Source: Paraburkholderia sp. Tr-20389
GTDB taxonomy: Bacteria; Pseudomonadota; Gammaproteobacteria; Burkholderiales; Burkholderiaceae
Direction of reading: 5' to 3'
DNA: 64,000 nt
NCBI RefSeq assembly: GCF_017104565.1
Contig: NZ_JAAGPD010000006.1
Location: forward strand, 186,001 to 250,000
Made by a program: the position numbers and the translations under genes. Below the pieces are notes generated by a model that saw only the letters and a list, made by a program, of their open reading frames with translations, had not been told where the DNA came from and did not search any database. Shown one piece after another: positions 25,681-34,464 of the stretch (position 1 is its first letter; each line of letters begins with the position of its first letter).

Positions 25681-27069
25681 ATGTCCAGACATCGCGCCCT
25701 TGCTCTCGCCCGTTCGCACTTCGACAGCGGCGACTTTCTCGCCACGCTCACCCGGCGCGTCGCGCTCCCGACCGAAAGCCAGCGCGTCGATGCCGCGCCG
25801 CTCCTGCGCCGTTATCTCACCGATGAAATCGAAGGGCCGCTCCGCGCGCTCGGCTTCACCTGCGAGATCATGGAAAACCCTGTGTCGGGGATGCCGCCGT
25901 TTCTCATCGGCGAACGCATCGAATCGCCCTCGCGCCCGACAGTGCTGTTGTACGGCCACGGCGACGTGATCGACGGCGACGCCGCCAACTGGACCTGCGA
26001 GCGCTCGCCGTGGCGCGTGAGCGTCGAAGACGAGCGCTGGTATGGACGCGGCATCGCCGACAACAAGGCGCAGCACTCGATCAACCTCGCCGCGCTCGCG
26101 GCGGTTTTCGCGGAGCGCGGCGAACTGGGCTTCAACGCGAAGATCATCTTCGAGATGGGCGAGGAAGTCGGATCGCCGGGGCTCGACGCTGTGTGTGCGA
26201 CGCTGCGTGATCGTCTTACAGCCGATCTCCTGATTGCTTCGGACGGGCCGCGTCAACGCTCGTCGTCGCCCACGGTGTTCCTCGGCTCGCGTGGCGCGTT
26301 GCACTTCCGGCTGCGGGTCGCGAATGCATTCGGTGCGCGCCATTCGGGCAACTGGGGCGGCGTGCTCGCCAATCCCGCGACCGTGCTGGCCAATGCGCTC
26401 GCAAGTCTCGTCGATGGCCACGGCCGCATCCGCATCAACGGCCTCTTGCCGCCACCCATTCCGCCGCAGGTGCGCGAGCGGGTCGCCCATCTGGAAATCG
26501 GCAAGGACGAAGGCGATCCGCCGCTCTCGCCGAACTGGGGTGAACCCGGCCTCACGCCGGCCGAGCGCGTGTTCGCATGGAACACGCTCGAAGTACTCGC
26601 GATGCAATCCGGCAACGTCGCCAACGCGGTCAGCGCGATTCCACGCGCAGCCGAAGCGGTGTGCCAGTTGCGCTTCGTGGTCGGCACGGACTGGCGGCGC
26701 GCGCAGCAACTGATCACCGCACATCTTGCACGCGAAGGCTTCGATGGCGTCGAGGTGACGATCGAGGCTTCCGGTGGCGCGACACGGCTCGATCCCAACG
26801 ATCCGTGGGTCGCATTCACCGAACGTTCGATCGAAGCGTCCACGGGCAAACCGGTGACGCTGCTGCCGAACCTCGGCGGCACGATCCCGAACGAATGCTT
26901 CGCCGACACGCTCGGCCTGCCGACCATCTGGATTCCGCATTCCTATCCCGGCTGTCGTCAGCATGCGCCCGACGAGCACGTGCTCGCGCCCGTCATGGCC
27001 GAAGCGCTGCAACTGATGACGGGCGTCTTCTGGGATCTCGGGGAAGACGACGTCCCGCACGCCCGCTGA
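25681..27069 (+). CDS. M20-family metallo-amidohydrolase/peptidase
   Basis: A 462-residue enzyme from ATG 25681 (an upstream in-frame start would lie in the operator region). It has the M20 dizinc motifs: 'VLLYGHGDVIDG' (HxD), 'GRGIADNKAQH' (bridging Asp) and 'FEMGEEVGSPGL' (catalytic and ligand Glu pair), then a dimerisation domain at about 210-330 and a late His in 'WIPHSYPGCRQHAPDEHV'. Enzymes of this kind release amino acids from N-acyl or dipeptide substrates in the cytoplasm. It is the first gene of an operon with a transporter, a kynureninase-like enzyme and a cupin protein, which suggests that it unmasks an N-acylated aromatic or amino-acid substrate. Confidence 0.88.
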   Translation: MSRHRALALARSHFDSGDFLATLTRRVALPTESQRVDAAPLLRRYLTDEIEGPLRALGFTCEIMENPVSGMPPFLIGERIESPSRPTVLLYGHGDVIDGDAANWTCERSPWRVSVEDERWYGRGIADNKAQHSINLAALAAVFAERGELGFNAKIIFEMGEEVGSPGLDAVCATLRDRLTADLLIASDGPRQRSSSPTVFLGSRGALHFRLRVANAFGARHSGNWGGVLANPATVLANALASLVDGHGRIRINGLLPPPIPPQVRERVAHLEIGKDEGDPPLSPNWGEPGLTPAERVFAWNTLEVLAMQSGNVANAVSAIPRAAEAVCQLRFVVGTDWRRAQQLITAHLAREGFDGVEVTIEASGGATRLDPNDPWVAFTERSIEASTGKPVTLLPNLGGTIPNECFADTLGLPTIWIPHSYPGCRQHAPDEHVLAPVMAEALQLMTGVFWDLGEDDVPHAR

Positions 27070-27107
27070 ACGCCAACCTATTCGCTTTCCTGAACGGAAC
27101 ACACATC

Positions 27108-28400
27108 ATGGATTCGACCATCATCGACGACAACACGCGGCAGGCCGACACGAAGCCCATGCGGCGACTGATCGTCGCGACGAGCATCGGCAACGCGCTC
27201 GAGTGGTTCGATTTCGCGGCATACGGCTTCTTCGCCGTCACGCTGTCGAAGCTGTTCTTTCCGGCTCACGACGAAACCGTCTCCCTGCTGATGACGTTCG
27301 GCACCTTCGGTCTGTCGTATGTGTTCCGCCCGCTCGGCGCGCTGCTGCTCGGGCGCTATGCCGACCGCCACGGGCGCAAGGCGGCGCTGCTCGCGGCGCT
27401 CGCCCTGACGACGATCGGCACGCTCATCTGCGCAGTCATTCCGACGTATGCGCAGATCGGCCTCGCCGCGCCCATCGGCCTGATGTTGGCGCGCATACTC
27501 ATCTCGTTCTCGACGGGCGGTGAATTCGGCAGCGGCACCGCGCTCATGATCGAGCAGAAGAGCCAACGCAAGGCGTTTCTCTCGAGCTGGCAGTTTTCGA
27601 GTCAGGGTATGAGCACGGTCCTCGCGTCGTGCGCGGGGCTCGTGCTCAGCACGCAACTGTCGGCCGCGCAAATCGAGTCGTGGGGGTGGCGCATGCCTTT
27701 CGTCTTCGGCCTGCTCGTGGCACCCGTTGGGCTTTATATCCGCAAGCATATCGACGATACCCTGCCGGCAGAAAAGGAAGGCACGACACGCAAGGCTCCC
27801 GTGCGCGAACTGCTCGCCCACAGCAAGGGCCGCATCCTGCTCGCCGCGGGCATCATGGCGGTCTCCACGGCGGCCAGCTATCTGATGATCCTCTACATGC
27901 CGACCTATGCGGTGAAGCAACTGCACCTGCCGGCATCGACGGGCTTCGCGGCGACGGTGGTCACCGGCCTCATCCTGATGATCTGCACGCCGATGATGGG
28001 CCATCTGGCGGATCGCTATGGACGCAGCCGCATGATGGTCGGCTCCGCGCTGCTCACGCTGCTGACCATCTACCCATGTTTCGCGTGGCTGCTGTCGAGC
28101 GCATCGTTTGCCGTGCTGATGGCGATCATGGTGCTGGCGGGCGTCTTGAAGGCGATCTACTTCGGTCCGCTCGCCGCGGTGCTGTCGTCATTGTTTCCGA
28201 CGAGCGTGCGCAGCACGGGCCTCGGCTTCAGTTACAACATCGGCGTGATGGTGTTCGGCGGATTCACACCCTGGCTCGTCACCGCGATGATCGGCGCAAC
28301 GCACGACCCGCTTTCGCCAGCGTTCTATCTGATGGCATGCGCGGTGCTCAGTCTCGCCTGCATCGGCCTCTATCACTTCAAGCTCGTGAAGCACATCTGA
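27108..28400 (+). CDS. MFS transporter, metabolite:H+ symporter (MHS) family
   Basis: A 430-residue inner-membrane carrier with 12 predicted helices, started at ATG 27108. Family marks: 'ATSIGNALEWFDFAAYGFFA' at about 24-43, the loop 2-3 motif 'GRYADRHGRKAALLAAL' and the loop 8-9 copy 'GHLADRYGRSRMMVG'. MHS proteins import organic acids, betaines or amino-acid-like compounds with protons. It follows the M20 gene by 38 bases and overlaps functionally with the next gene (3-base gap), so it most likely imports the substrate of this pathway. Confidence 0.92.
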   Translation: MDSTIIDDNTRQADTKPMRRLIVATSIGNALEWFDFAAYGFFAVTLSKLFFPAHDETVSLLMTFGTFGLSYVFRPLGALLLGRYADRHGRKAALLAALALTTIGTLICAVIPTYAQIGLAAPIGLMLARILISFSTGGEFGSGTALMIEQKSQRKAFLSSWQFSSQGMSTVLASCAGLVLSTQLSAAQIESWGWRMPFVFGLLVAPVGLYIRKHIDDTLPAEKEGTTRKAPVRELLAHSKGRILLAAGIMAVSTAASYLMILYMPTYAVKQLHLPASTGFAATVVTGLILMICTPMMGHLADRYGRSRMMVGSALLTLLTIYPCFAWLLSSASFAVLMAIMVLAGVLKAIYFGPLAAVLSSLFPTSVRSTGLGFSYNIGVMVFGGFTPWLVTAMIGATHDPLSPAFYLMACAVLSLACIGLYHFKLVKHI

Positions 28401-28403
28401 CTC

Positions 28404-29558
28404 ATGACCATGCACGACAACGACATGCAAATGCTCACCGACGATTTCAGCGGCTGGCTCATGTATCACTCGGTAGGCGTTTATCCGGACCATCGCCGGG
28501 CGATGACCGATGCGCTCGCCCGCTTTGCCGCGACATGGTGCGCGCCCGACGATACTCGCTGGGATGAAGCCCTCGCCGCGCGGGCGCGTCTCCTCTCGGA
28601 CTGGGCCGCGCTGATCGGCGCGCGCGATGCCGACGTGTTCGGCGCGCAGAACGTGACGGATATCTTCGCGCGCTTCATCGACGGCCTCGCCGACGATGTG
28701 CTGCGCGGCCGCACCGTGCTCGTCGCGGCGGATTGCTTCCCGAGCCTGCACTTTCTGCTATCGGGTCTCGCGGCGCGACGCGGCTTCACGCTGCGCACCG
28801 TTGCCGTCCGCGAAGGCGAAGCGTATGTGCGCGACGAAGACTTCATCGAAGCATGGACCGGCGATGTCGCGCTTGCGCTCGTCACATGGGTGTCGTCGTT
28901 GACTTCGAAGCGCGTGAATCTCGCCGCAATGTGCGAGCAGGCGCGGCGTCGCGGCAGTCTCGCGGCACTGGACGTGACGCAGGGCATCGGCATCCTGCCG
29001 TTCGATCTGAACGAAACACCCTTCGACTTCGTCTGCGGCTCGACGCTCAAATGGCTATGCGGCGCGCCGGGCACGGGCCTTGGCTATATCGCGCCGCGCG
29101 CGCTCGCGCAGGGCGTGGAGCCTGCCGTCCGCGGCTGGTTCAGCCAGGAGAACCCGTTCAACTGGAACATCGATGCATTCGATTACGCGGCCGATGCGCG
29201 CCGCTTCGATACGGGCACGCCATCGATCCTGCCGTTCGTCGCATCGCAGCCGGGCATGTCGTGGATGCGCGCACAGCCGGCGGGCAGCGTGCGTGCGCAC
29301 AATCTCGCGCTCTGCCACGAATTGATCGCCATGATCGACGACAAGGGCTGGCGCCTGCTCTCCCCTCGCGACGACGACGAACGCGGCGCGAGCATCATGG
29401 CCGAAGCGCCCGCGCATCTCGATGCCGCGTCGCTCGTCCCGCAACTCAAGGACGCCGGCGTGTTCGTCGATTCGCGCGGCCGCACGCTGCGTCTCTCTCC
29501 CGGTGTCTGCACGACGCGCGCGGGGCTCGAAAGGCTGGCGCAATGCCTGCCGCGATGA
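28404..29558 (+). CDS. Kynureninase-like class V PLP enzyme
   Basis: A 384-residue fold-type I PLP enzyme of the aminotransferase V/kynureninase group. The PLP lysine is in CGSTLKWLCGAPGTG (about 217-231). Other marks are 'AAMCEQARRRGSLAALDVTQ' with the PLP-binding Asp, 'FGAQNVTDIFARFIDGL' and 'RRFDTGTPSILPFVA'. Kynureninases cleave a C-C bond beta to the amino acid, releasing alanine and an aromatic or aliphatic acid. The protein is shorter than standard kynureninase (about 415) but similar in layout. Starting 3 bases after the transporter stop, it is co-translated. Whether the substrate is kynurenine itself is unknown. Confidence 0.82.
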   Translation: MTMHDNDMQMLTDDFSGWLMYHSVGVYPDHRRAMTDALARFAATWCAPDDTRWDEALAARARLLSDWAALIGARDADVFGAQNVTDIFARFIDGLADDVLRGRTVLVAADCFPSLHFLLSGLAARRGFTLRTVAVREGEAYVRDEDFIEAWTGDVALALVTWVSSLTSKRVNLAAMCEQARRRGSLAALDVTQGIGILPFDLNETPFDFVCGSTLKWLCGAPGTGLGYIAPRALAQGVEPAVRGWFSQENPFNWNIDAFDYAADARRFDTGTPSILPFVASQPGMSWMRAQPAGSVRAHNLALCHELIAMIDDKGWRLLSPRDDDERGASIMAEAPAHLDAASLVPQLKDAGVFVDSRGRTLRLSPGVCTTRAGLERLAQCLPR

Positions 29559-29666
29559 AGACCGCGCGTGCGCGCTCGCGCGCACCGCGCCGCATTGGGA
29601 TCGCCTGCGTGCTGACAGGGCCGCCGGCGTGCGCAAGCATCACGCGCCGCCACTTCCCTTTCACTC

Positions 29667-30806
29667 ATGATGCGAATACCCATGAACTCATCTACTCCAT
29701 GCACCCGGACTGACGCCGCCATCGAAGGCGTGCGAGGCTTTGTCGTGCCCATGAGCTGCACCGACCTGCCCGCGACGATGCACTTCTTCATCGCGCGCCT
29801 CGGGTTTCGGCTCGATGCGATCTTTCCAGCCGACGGCCCGCGCACCGCGCTCCTGTCGCGCGACGGCGTATGCATCAAGCTCGGCCTCGATGTGCATGAC
29901 GGCATCGGCACGCTGAACGTCCTATGCGACGACCCTGCACAACTGCCTGGCGAGACACGTGAGCTGATCGCGCCCAACGGCGTCGTCGTGCGTCTCGTGC
30001 ACGCCAATCCGCCGATGATCCTCCCCACTACGCGCCAGCAGCTCGTGCTCTCGCAGGCGGGTGATAGCTCGCACTGGAGCGTCGGCCGCGCGGGCATGCG
30101 ATATCGCGACCTGCTCCCGGAGCGGCACGGCGGCGCGTTCATCGCGTCGCATATCCGCATTCTCGAAGGCGGGCCGGTGCCCGATTACGTGCACTATCAC
30201 AAGATCCGCTTCCAGACGATCTTCTGCCGCAAGGGCTGGGTGCGCCTCGTTTATGAAGGGCAAGGCGAGCCGTTCGTTCTCGAAGCAGGCGATTGCGTGC
30301 TTCAGCCGCCCGAGATCCGGCATCGCGTGCTCGAAAGCTCTGCGGGCGCGGAGGTAATCGAACTCGGCAGCCCCGCCGAGCACATCACGATGGCCGATCA
30401 CGAGATGACTCTGCCCACACCCGTCTATGCTCGCGAGCACGAATTCAACGGCCAGCGCTTCGTGCGCTATGTCGCGAAGGGTGCCACGTGGGATGCGTGG
30501 AAATCGCCGGGATTCGTCGTGACGGATACGGGCATCGGCGCAGCGACGAAAGGACTCGCGGGTGTGCGCGTCGTCCGTCCGCAAGGCGAGCGACAGCACG
30601 CGACGCGCAGGCACGAGACCGAGTTCTGCTTCTTCTTCGTGCTCGCGGGCAGTCTCGACGTCCAACAGGGCGAACGGACATGGCGCCTCGAAGCCGACGA
30701 CAGCATCGCGATTCCGGGCAAGCTCTCTTACTCGTTCAGGCGATGCAGCGCGGACCTCGAACTGCTCGAAGTCACGCTACCCGCCGACTTTTCACTCGAA
30801 CAGTAA
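29667..30806 (+). CDS. Fusion of a VOC-like domain and two cupin domains
   Basis: A 379-residue protein. Residues 20-110 resemble a VOC/glyoxalase module (VPMSCTDLPATMHFFIARLG, FRLDAIFPADGPRTALLSRD). Residues 150-240 are a first cupin with metal ligands in 'PDYVHYHKIRFQTIFCRKGW' (HxH; Gln replaces the usual Glu) and 'CVLQPPEIRHRVLES'. Residues 260-375 are a second cupin with 'RHETEFCFFFVLAGSLDV' and a weaker end. Cupin/VOC folds host Fe-dependent dioxygenases, so a ring- or C-C-cleaving dioxygenase acting after the kynureninase-like step is possible. An alternative start is ATG 29682. A strong hairpin follows the stop. Confidence 0.75.
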   Translation: MMRIPMNSSTPCTRTDAAIEGVRGFVVPMSCTDLPATMHFFIARLGFRLDAIFPADGPRTALLSRDGVCIKLGLDVHDGIGTLNVLCDDPAQLPGETRELIAPNGVVVRLVHANPPMILPTTRQQLVLSQAGDSSHWSVGRAGMRYRDLLPERHGGAFIASHIRILEGGPVPDYVHYHKIRFQTIFCRKGWVRLVYEGQGEPFVLEAGDCVLQPPEIRHRVLESSAGAEVIELGSPAEHITMADHEMTLPTPVYAREHEFNGQRFVRYVAKGATWDAWKSPGFVVTDTGIGAATKGLAGVRVVRPQGERQHATRRHETEFCFFFVLAGSLDVQQGERTWRLEADDSIAIPGKLSYSFRRCSADLELLEVTLPADFSLEQ

Positions 30807-30815
30807 GCCGTACTT

Positions 30816-30854
30816 GATCAGGCGCGATGGCCTTGACCGGCATCGCGCCTGATC
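30816..30854 (+). terminator. Hairpin terminator after the catabolic operon
   Basis: A perfect 14-bp stem: GATCAGGCGCGATG (30816-30829) with CATCGCGCCTGATC (30841-30854), loop of 11 bases, followed by a short T-rich stretch (TTCGTT). It begins 10 bases after the cupin gene stop and separates the operon from the porin transcription unit. Confidence 0.65.
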
Positions 30855-30896
30855 TTCGTTCGCGTTAGAAAACCACGTAGCAAGCGTTGCGCATAT

Positions 30897-30926
30897 CGCA
30901 AACCCAGCTTGATTGATTGCGAATAC
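30897..30926. promoter_or_regulatory. Probable LysR operator, site 2
   Basis: CGCAA (30897-30901), 15 bases, TTGCG (30917-30921), then AATAC, identical in arms and spacing to the site at 25595-25624; 14 bases are shared exactly. It lies about 95 bases before the porin ATG. This suggests that the same LysR protein controls the porin. Confidence 0.6.
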
Positions 30927-31018
30927 TCGATAGATCGCGAGACGGTAATGTTGCAAGTGGAGCCAACGACAAAACCGCTCCGTACGCACTGAATCCTCTC
31001 AATACATATTATTTCGTC

Positions 31019-32200
31019 ATGCAAATCAAACTCAGGATAGTGTCGGCTACCGTTCTACTCGCTGCCTGCGGCGTCGCCCACGCGAGTGTCAGCTCGGTCA
31101 CGTTGTACGGGCTCATCGACTATGGTGTGAATTACCAGAGCAACAGCGGCGGCGGGCGCGTGATCGGCGGCGCGAGCGGCATCATGCAAGGCTCGCGTTG
31201 GGGCTTCAAGGGTGCCGAGGATCTGGGCGGCGGTCTGTCCGCCATTTTCCAGCTCGAAAACGGCTTCGATCTCGGCAAGGGCACCGCATTGCAGGGCGGC
31301 ACCCTGTTCGGGCGCCAGGCGTACGTCGGTCTGTCGAGCGATACGTATGGCTCGCTGACGCTGGGACGTCAGTACGATTCACTCGTGACCTTCGTCGAAT
31401 CCCGCATGAACTCCGCGAACTACGGCGGCGGCACGACGGCACATCCCGGCGATCTCGACAACCTCAACAACAGCAAGCGGGTGAACAACTCGGTGAAGTA
31501 CACGAGCCCGAATATCGGCGGCTTCACAATGGGCGGCGTCTATGGATTCGGCGGTCAGGCGGGTGACTACTCGCGCAATCAGATCTGGTCGGTCGGCGCG
31601 GGCTACGATTACGGGAATTTCTCGGCGGGCGCAGCCTTCATGAACGCGCGCAACCCGAATCAGTCGTTTTTCACCAGCACGCCCACCAACGTTGCGGGCG
31701 CGAATCTCAACAACATGACGGCGAGCCCCGTGTATAGCGGATACGCTTCGGCACACTCGTATCAGGCCGTCGCGGCAGCGGGACGCTATACGCTCGGTTC
31801 GGCGACGTTCGGCCTTGTTTATAGCAACGTACAGTTCAAGAATCTCGGCGATACGTCGTCCGGTTCCAATCCGCTACGGCTCACCGGCACCGCCAAATTC
31901 GACACGGGCGAATTCAATCTCACGTACTTCTGGACGCCCGCTCTGGTGAGCCAGTTCGTCTACAGCTATACGCATGGCTCGGGCGTCGGCACGATAGATT
32001 CCTCGAGCTACAACACGCTTTCATTGTCGCTCGATTATTACCTCTCGAAGCGCACTGACGTCTATGTGATCAGCAGCACGCAGTTTGCAAGCGGCACCGA
32101 CTCGACGGGGCACGCGGCGCGCGCAACGCTCAACGCATTGACTGCATCGTCGACGAACCGGCAGACGTTCGTTCAGCTCGGCATTCGCCATAAGTTCTGA
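31019..32200 (+). CDS. Outer-membrane porin linked to the catabolic operon
   Basis: A 393-residue OmpC-like porin, started at ATG 31019 since this opens the signal peptide (MQIKLRIVSATVLLAACGVA, then HAS). An upstream in-frame ATG at 30917 overlaps the operator motif and is rejected. Typical marks: 'SSVTLYGLIDYGVNYQSNSG', 'GSRWGFKGAEDLGGGLSAIF', 'LTLGRQYDSLV', and the C-terminal VQLGIRHKF. The ribosome-binding site is weak. The shared regulatory motif and position suggest that it brings the pathway substrate across the outer membrane. Confidence 0.93.
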   Translation: MQIKLRIVSATVLLAACGVAHASVSSVTLYGLIDYGVNYQSNSGGGRVIGGASGIMQGSRWGFKGAEDLGGGLSAIFQLENGFDLGKGTALQGGTLFGRQAYVGLSSDTYGSLTLGRQYDSLVTFVESRMNSANYGGGTTAHPGDLDNLNNSKRVNNSVKYTSPNIGGFTMGGVYGFGGQAGDYSRNQIWSVGAGYDYGNFSAGAAFMNARNPNQSFFTSTPTNVAGANLNNMTASPVYSGYASAHSYQAVAAAGRYTLGSATFGLVYSNVQFKNLGDTSSGSNPLRLTGTAKFDTGEFNLTYFWTPALVSQFVYSYTHGSGVGTIDSSSYNTLSLSLDYYLSKRTDVYVISSTQFASGTDSTGHAARATLNALTASSTNRQTFVQLGIRHKF

Positions 32201-32261
32201 GCGAAGGGGACGGCGCGCGAGCGCTGCTGAAGTCTCGAATCGTCGTCCCGATCATGCTTCT

Positions 32262-34247
32262 TCACTTCACGCTGAACGGCGACACCAGCATCGTCTTCGC
32301 GGCACTCGCCGCATTGCTATTCGTCACAGGCGGCGTCCATCGATATAGAACAATGCTCGCATCGTTGTAGTTGTCCTTCGTGACTTCGTACTCACCCGTC
32401 GAACGCCGGTACGCCCGAAGTCCGTACATGGAGTCCACGTCGTTGCCAACGTCGACATTGTTCGGATTGGTGTTAGTGAACGTGGTATCGAGCTTTCCCG
32501 TTGTGAGATTGAACGCATCGATATTCGGCACGGTATGTACATAGCCAACGAAAAGATAATTTCCCGCGGCCGCAATCGATTTGGGATTCGCGCTCGTGAG
32601 GTTGATCACCGGCTGCGGCGTGGTCCTGTTGCCGGCCTGCCAGCCGTGATACACCTCGACACGCGATCCGACCGCCGTCCAGTCCGTACTTCCCGACGCC
32701 CCTTGCGTGAGAATCATCGTGTCGCTCTCAGGCAGGTAGATGATCCGTGTCAGTTGTGTGATCGTGGCCGGGATCGGCATCGTGACCGCGGCGCCCCAAA
32801 TGGGTTTGCCGTTCGCATCGAAGCCGGTCAGCGGATAGTGCGAAATGACGTTGGTCTTGTCGAGACCCGCCCAGATATCGCCCTTGCTATCCAGGCAGAA
32901 GCCATTGCGGACTTTCGCCGTCGTACCGAACGACGGTCCCGGCAATGTGCTGTCGGGAATCGCAATGTACCCACTCGTCCGGTTGAAGTGAAAGAAGTAA
33001 AACGTATCGGGATTCTGGCTCGCTGCGACGAGTATCCGGTGTCCACCCACGCTCGCGAGTTGGGCGAAATGCTCTCCGCGTTCGTGGTCGGCGAGATTGA
33101 TGCGCGGATCGGACGGATAGGTGATCGGATCGATCGTGTTCGCGACGTAATTGCCTCCTGCGGTGCCCGAATAGATGTTCACGCCGCCGTAGAAGATGGC
33201 GCCGTCGGTGGCCGGGTCCGGTGCCGCGTTCCCTTCGAAGTTCACCGACTGGAGCTGCCAGCGCAGGACTCCGGTGGCGTCGTACCCGTGAATATCGGTG
33301 CCGCCGTTGCGGCCGAGATCCCACGACCCGCCCCACGGGTTGTTCAGCACAAAAAGGTTGCGCGCCGAATCCCTGCCGATGCCGGTGACACGCGTAAAGC
33401 GCCTGTCGCCCACCTGCCCCTTGACGCCCGTGACCGTATCGAGGTAGCCGCCTTGAACACCGAACGTACCGGCGGCATAAGGTGCGCCGGACACGTCGTA
33501 GATCTTGATGTTCATATCCGGACCCTCGTCGCCGATCCATAACTGCCCGCTCGACGAGTCGAAGTACAGCGAAGAGGGTTTGGCGTTGGCGGGCAACTGG
33601 ATGGTGTTTCCGCGTTCGCCTGTCGGGCGGAACTGGATCACGTCGCCCATGCTCTGTCGCGCGACCCAGACGTTTCCGCCTGCGTCCGCCGCTAGCGCAC
33701 CGGGCGCTTCCACGCCGATATCGCGCAGCCAGACACCGGACGTCGTAAACACACGCACGCGGTTGCCAGGGAAGTCGCTCGCGTAAAGCAGCGAGCCGGA
33801 CGTCGCGAGCCCGGTGACGACATCGGCGAGGCGTTCGTTGGTCGTGGCGCTGACCGGGATGAGCAGATCGCGTGTGCGGCTCGTTCGGTTGTATCGGCCG
33901 ACCGCGCCGCTTCCGTATGTGGTGTTGAACTGCAGAGCCGCGAACAACGAGGTCGAGTTACCTGTGATCGCGCCGCCCTGAAACTCGCCGTGGCCGCCGA
34001 TCGACCCGATGTTCCGCGCGTTCTGATAGATCGCGATGCCGCCTTCGTTCTCGTCCCACATCGACGCGGTATAGATCACGCCTTCCGGCGCCACCCACAT
34101 CGAGCGGGCCACGTTGCCCACCCGTGTCGTGGCCGTGCCATGCGTGTTGGCTAGCCAGACGGTCGAGTACTGCGCGTCGCAAACGGACGGAACGGCCGCG
34201 CTCAACGTGAGCGCGATGAAAGCGGCATAGAGTGATTTGACGCGCAT
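32262..34247 (-). CDS. Secreted beta-propeller-like protein
   Basis: A 661-residue exported protein from ATG 34247, the start that gives a signal peptide (MRVKSLYAAFIALTLSAAVP, cleaved near CDAQ). An upstream start would add 30 residues before the signal. The mature part contains repeated beta-sheet blade-like segments such as 'LWIGDEGPDMNIKIYDVSG', 'GLATSGSLLYASDFPGNRVR' and 'GDIWAGLDKTNVISHYPLTG', as in NHL/SMP30-type propellers. No catalytic residues are obvious. It stands alone, between the porin (convergent) and an acyltransferase gene. The role may be binding of a ligand or a sugar; this is open. Confidence 0.7.
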   Translation of the reverse strand: MRVKSLYAAFIALTLSAAVPSVCDAQYSTVWLANTHGTATTRVGNVARSMWVAPEGVIYTASMWDENEGGIAIYQNARNIGSIGGHGEFQGGAITGNSTSLFAALQFNTTYGSGAVGRYNRTSRTRDLLIPVSATTNERLADVVTGLATSGSLLYASDFPGNRVRVFTTSGVWLRDIGVEAPGALAADAGGNVWVARQSMGDVIQFRPTGERGNTIQLPANAKPSSLYFDSSSGQLWIGDEGPDMNIKIYDVSGAPYAAGTFGVQGGYLDTVTGVKGQVGDRRFTRVTGIGRDSARNLFVLNNPWGGSWDLGRNGGTDIHGYDATGVLRWQLQSVNFEGNAAPDPATDGAIFYGGVNIYSGTAGGNYVANTIDPITYPSDPRINLADHERGEHFAQLASVGGHRILVAASQNPDTFYFFHFNRTSGYIAIPDSTLPGPSFGTTAKVRNGFCLDSKGDIWAGLDKTNVISHYPLTGFDANGKPIWGAAVTMPIPATITQLTRIIYLPESDTMILTQGASGSTDWTAVGSRVEVYHGWQAGNRTTPQPVINLTSANPKSIAAAGNYLFVGYVHTVPNIDAFNLTTGKLDTTFTNTNPNNVDVGNDVDSMYGLRAYRRSTGEYEVTKDNYNDASIVLYRWTPPVTNSNAASAAKTMLVSPFSVK

Positions 34248-34464
34248 GACGGGGGTGTCTTCGATCGCACGCCGTGCAGTACCGGCGCTCATGGAGCGGT
34301 GTTGCCAACCCTGGCAAACTTGCAGTCCGAACACCACACCTTGCCGACTCCAACTTGCACGTCGGATTGGCGTGGGATGTCGTTCGGGTTAACGGCGATA
34401 CGCGACGCGAGTTGAGCGGTTTTTTGACCGTACCATAATAGGTGACGGGCCGATCGCGACCATA

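Noticed and set aside
26577-27107. Extended 5' end of the MHS transporter frame
   Set aside because: The upstream part overlaps the M20 gene in another frame and reads as Arg-rich shadow; the real start is ATG 27108.
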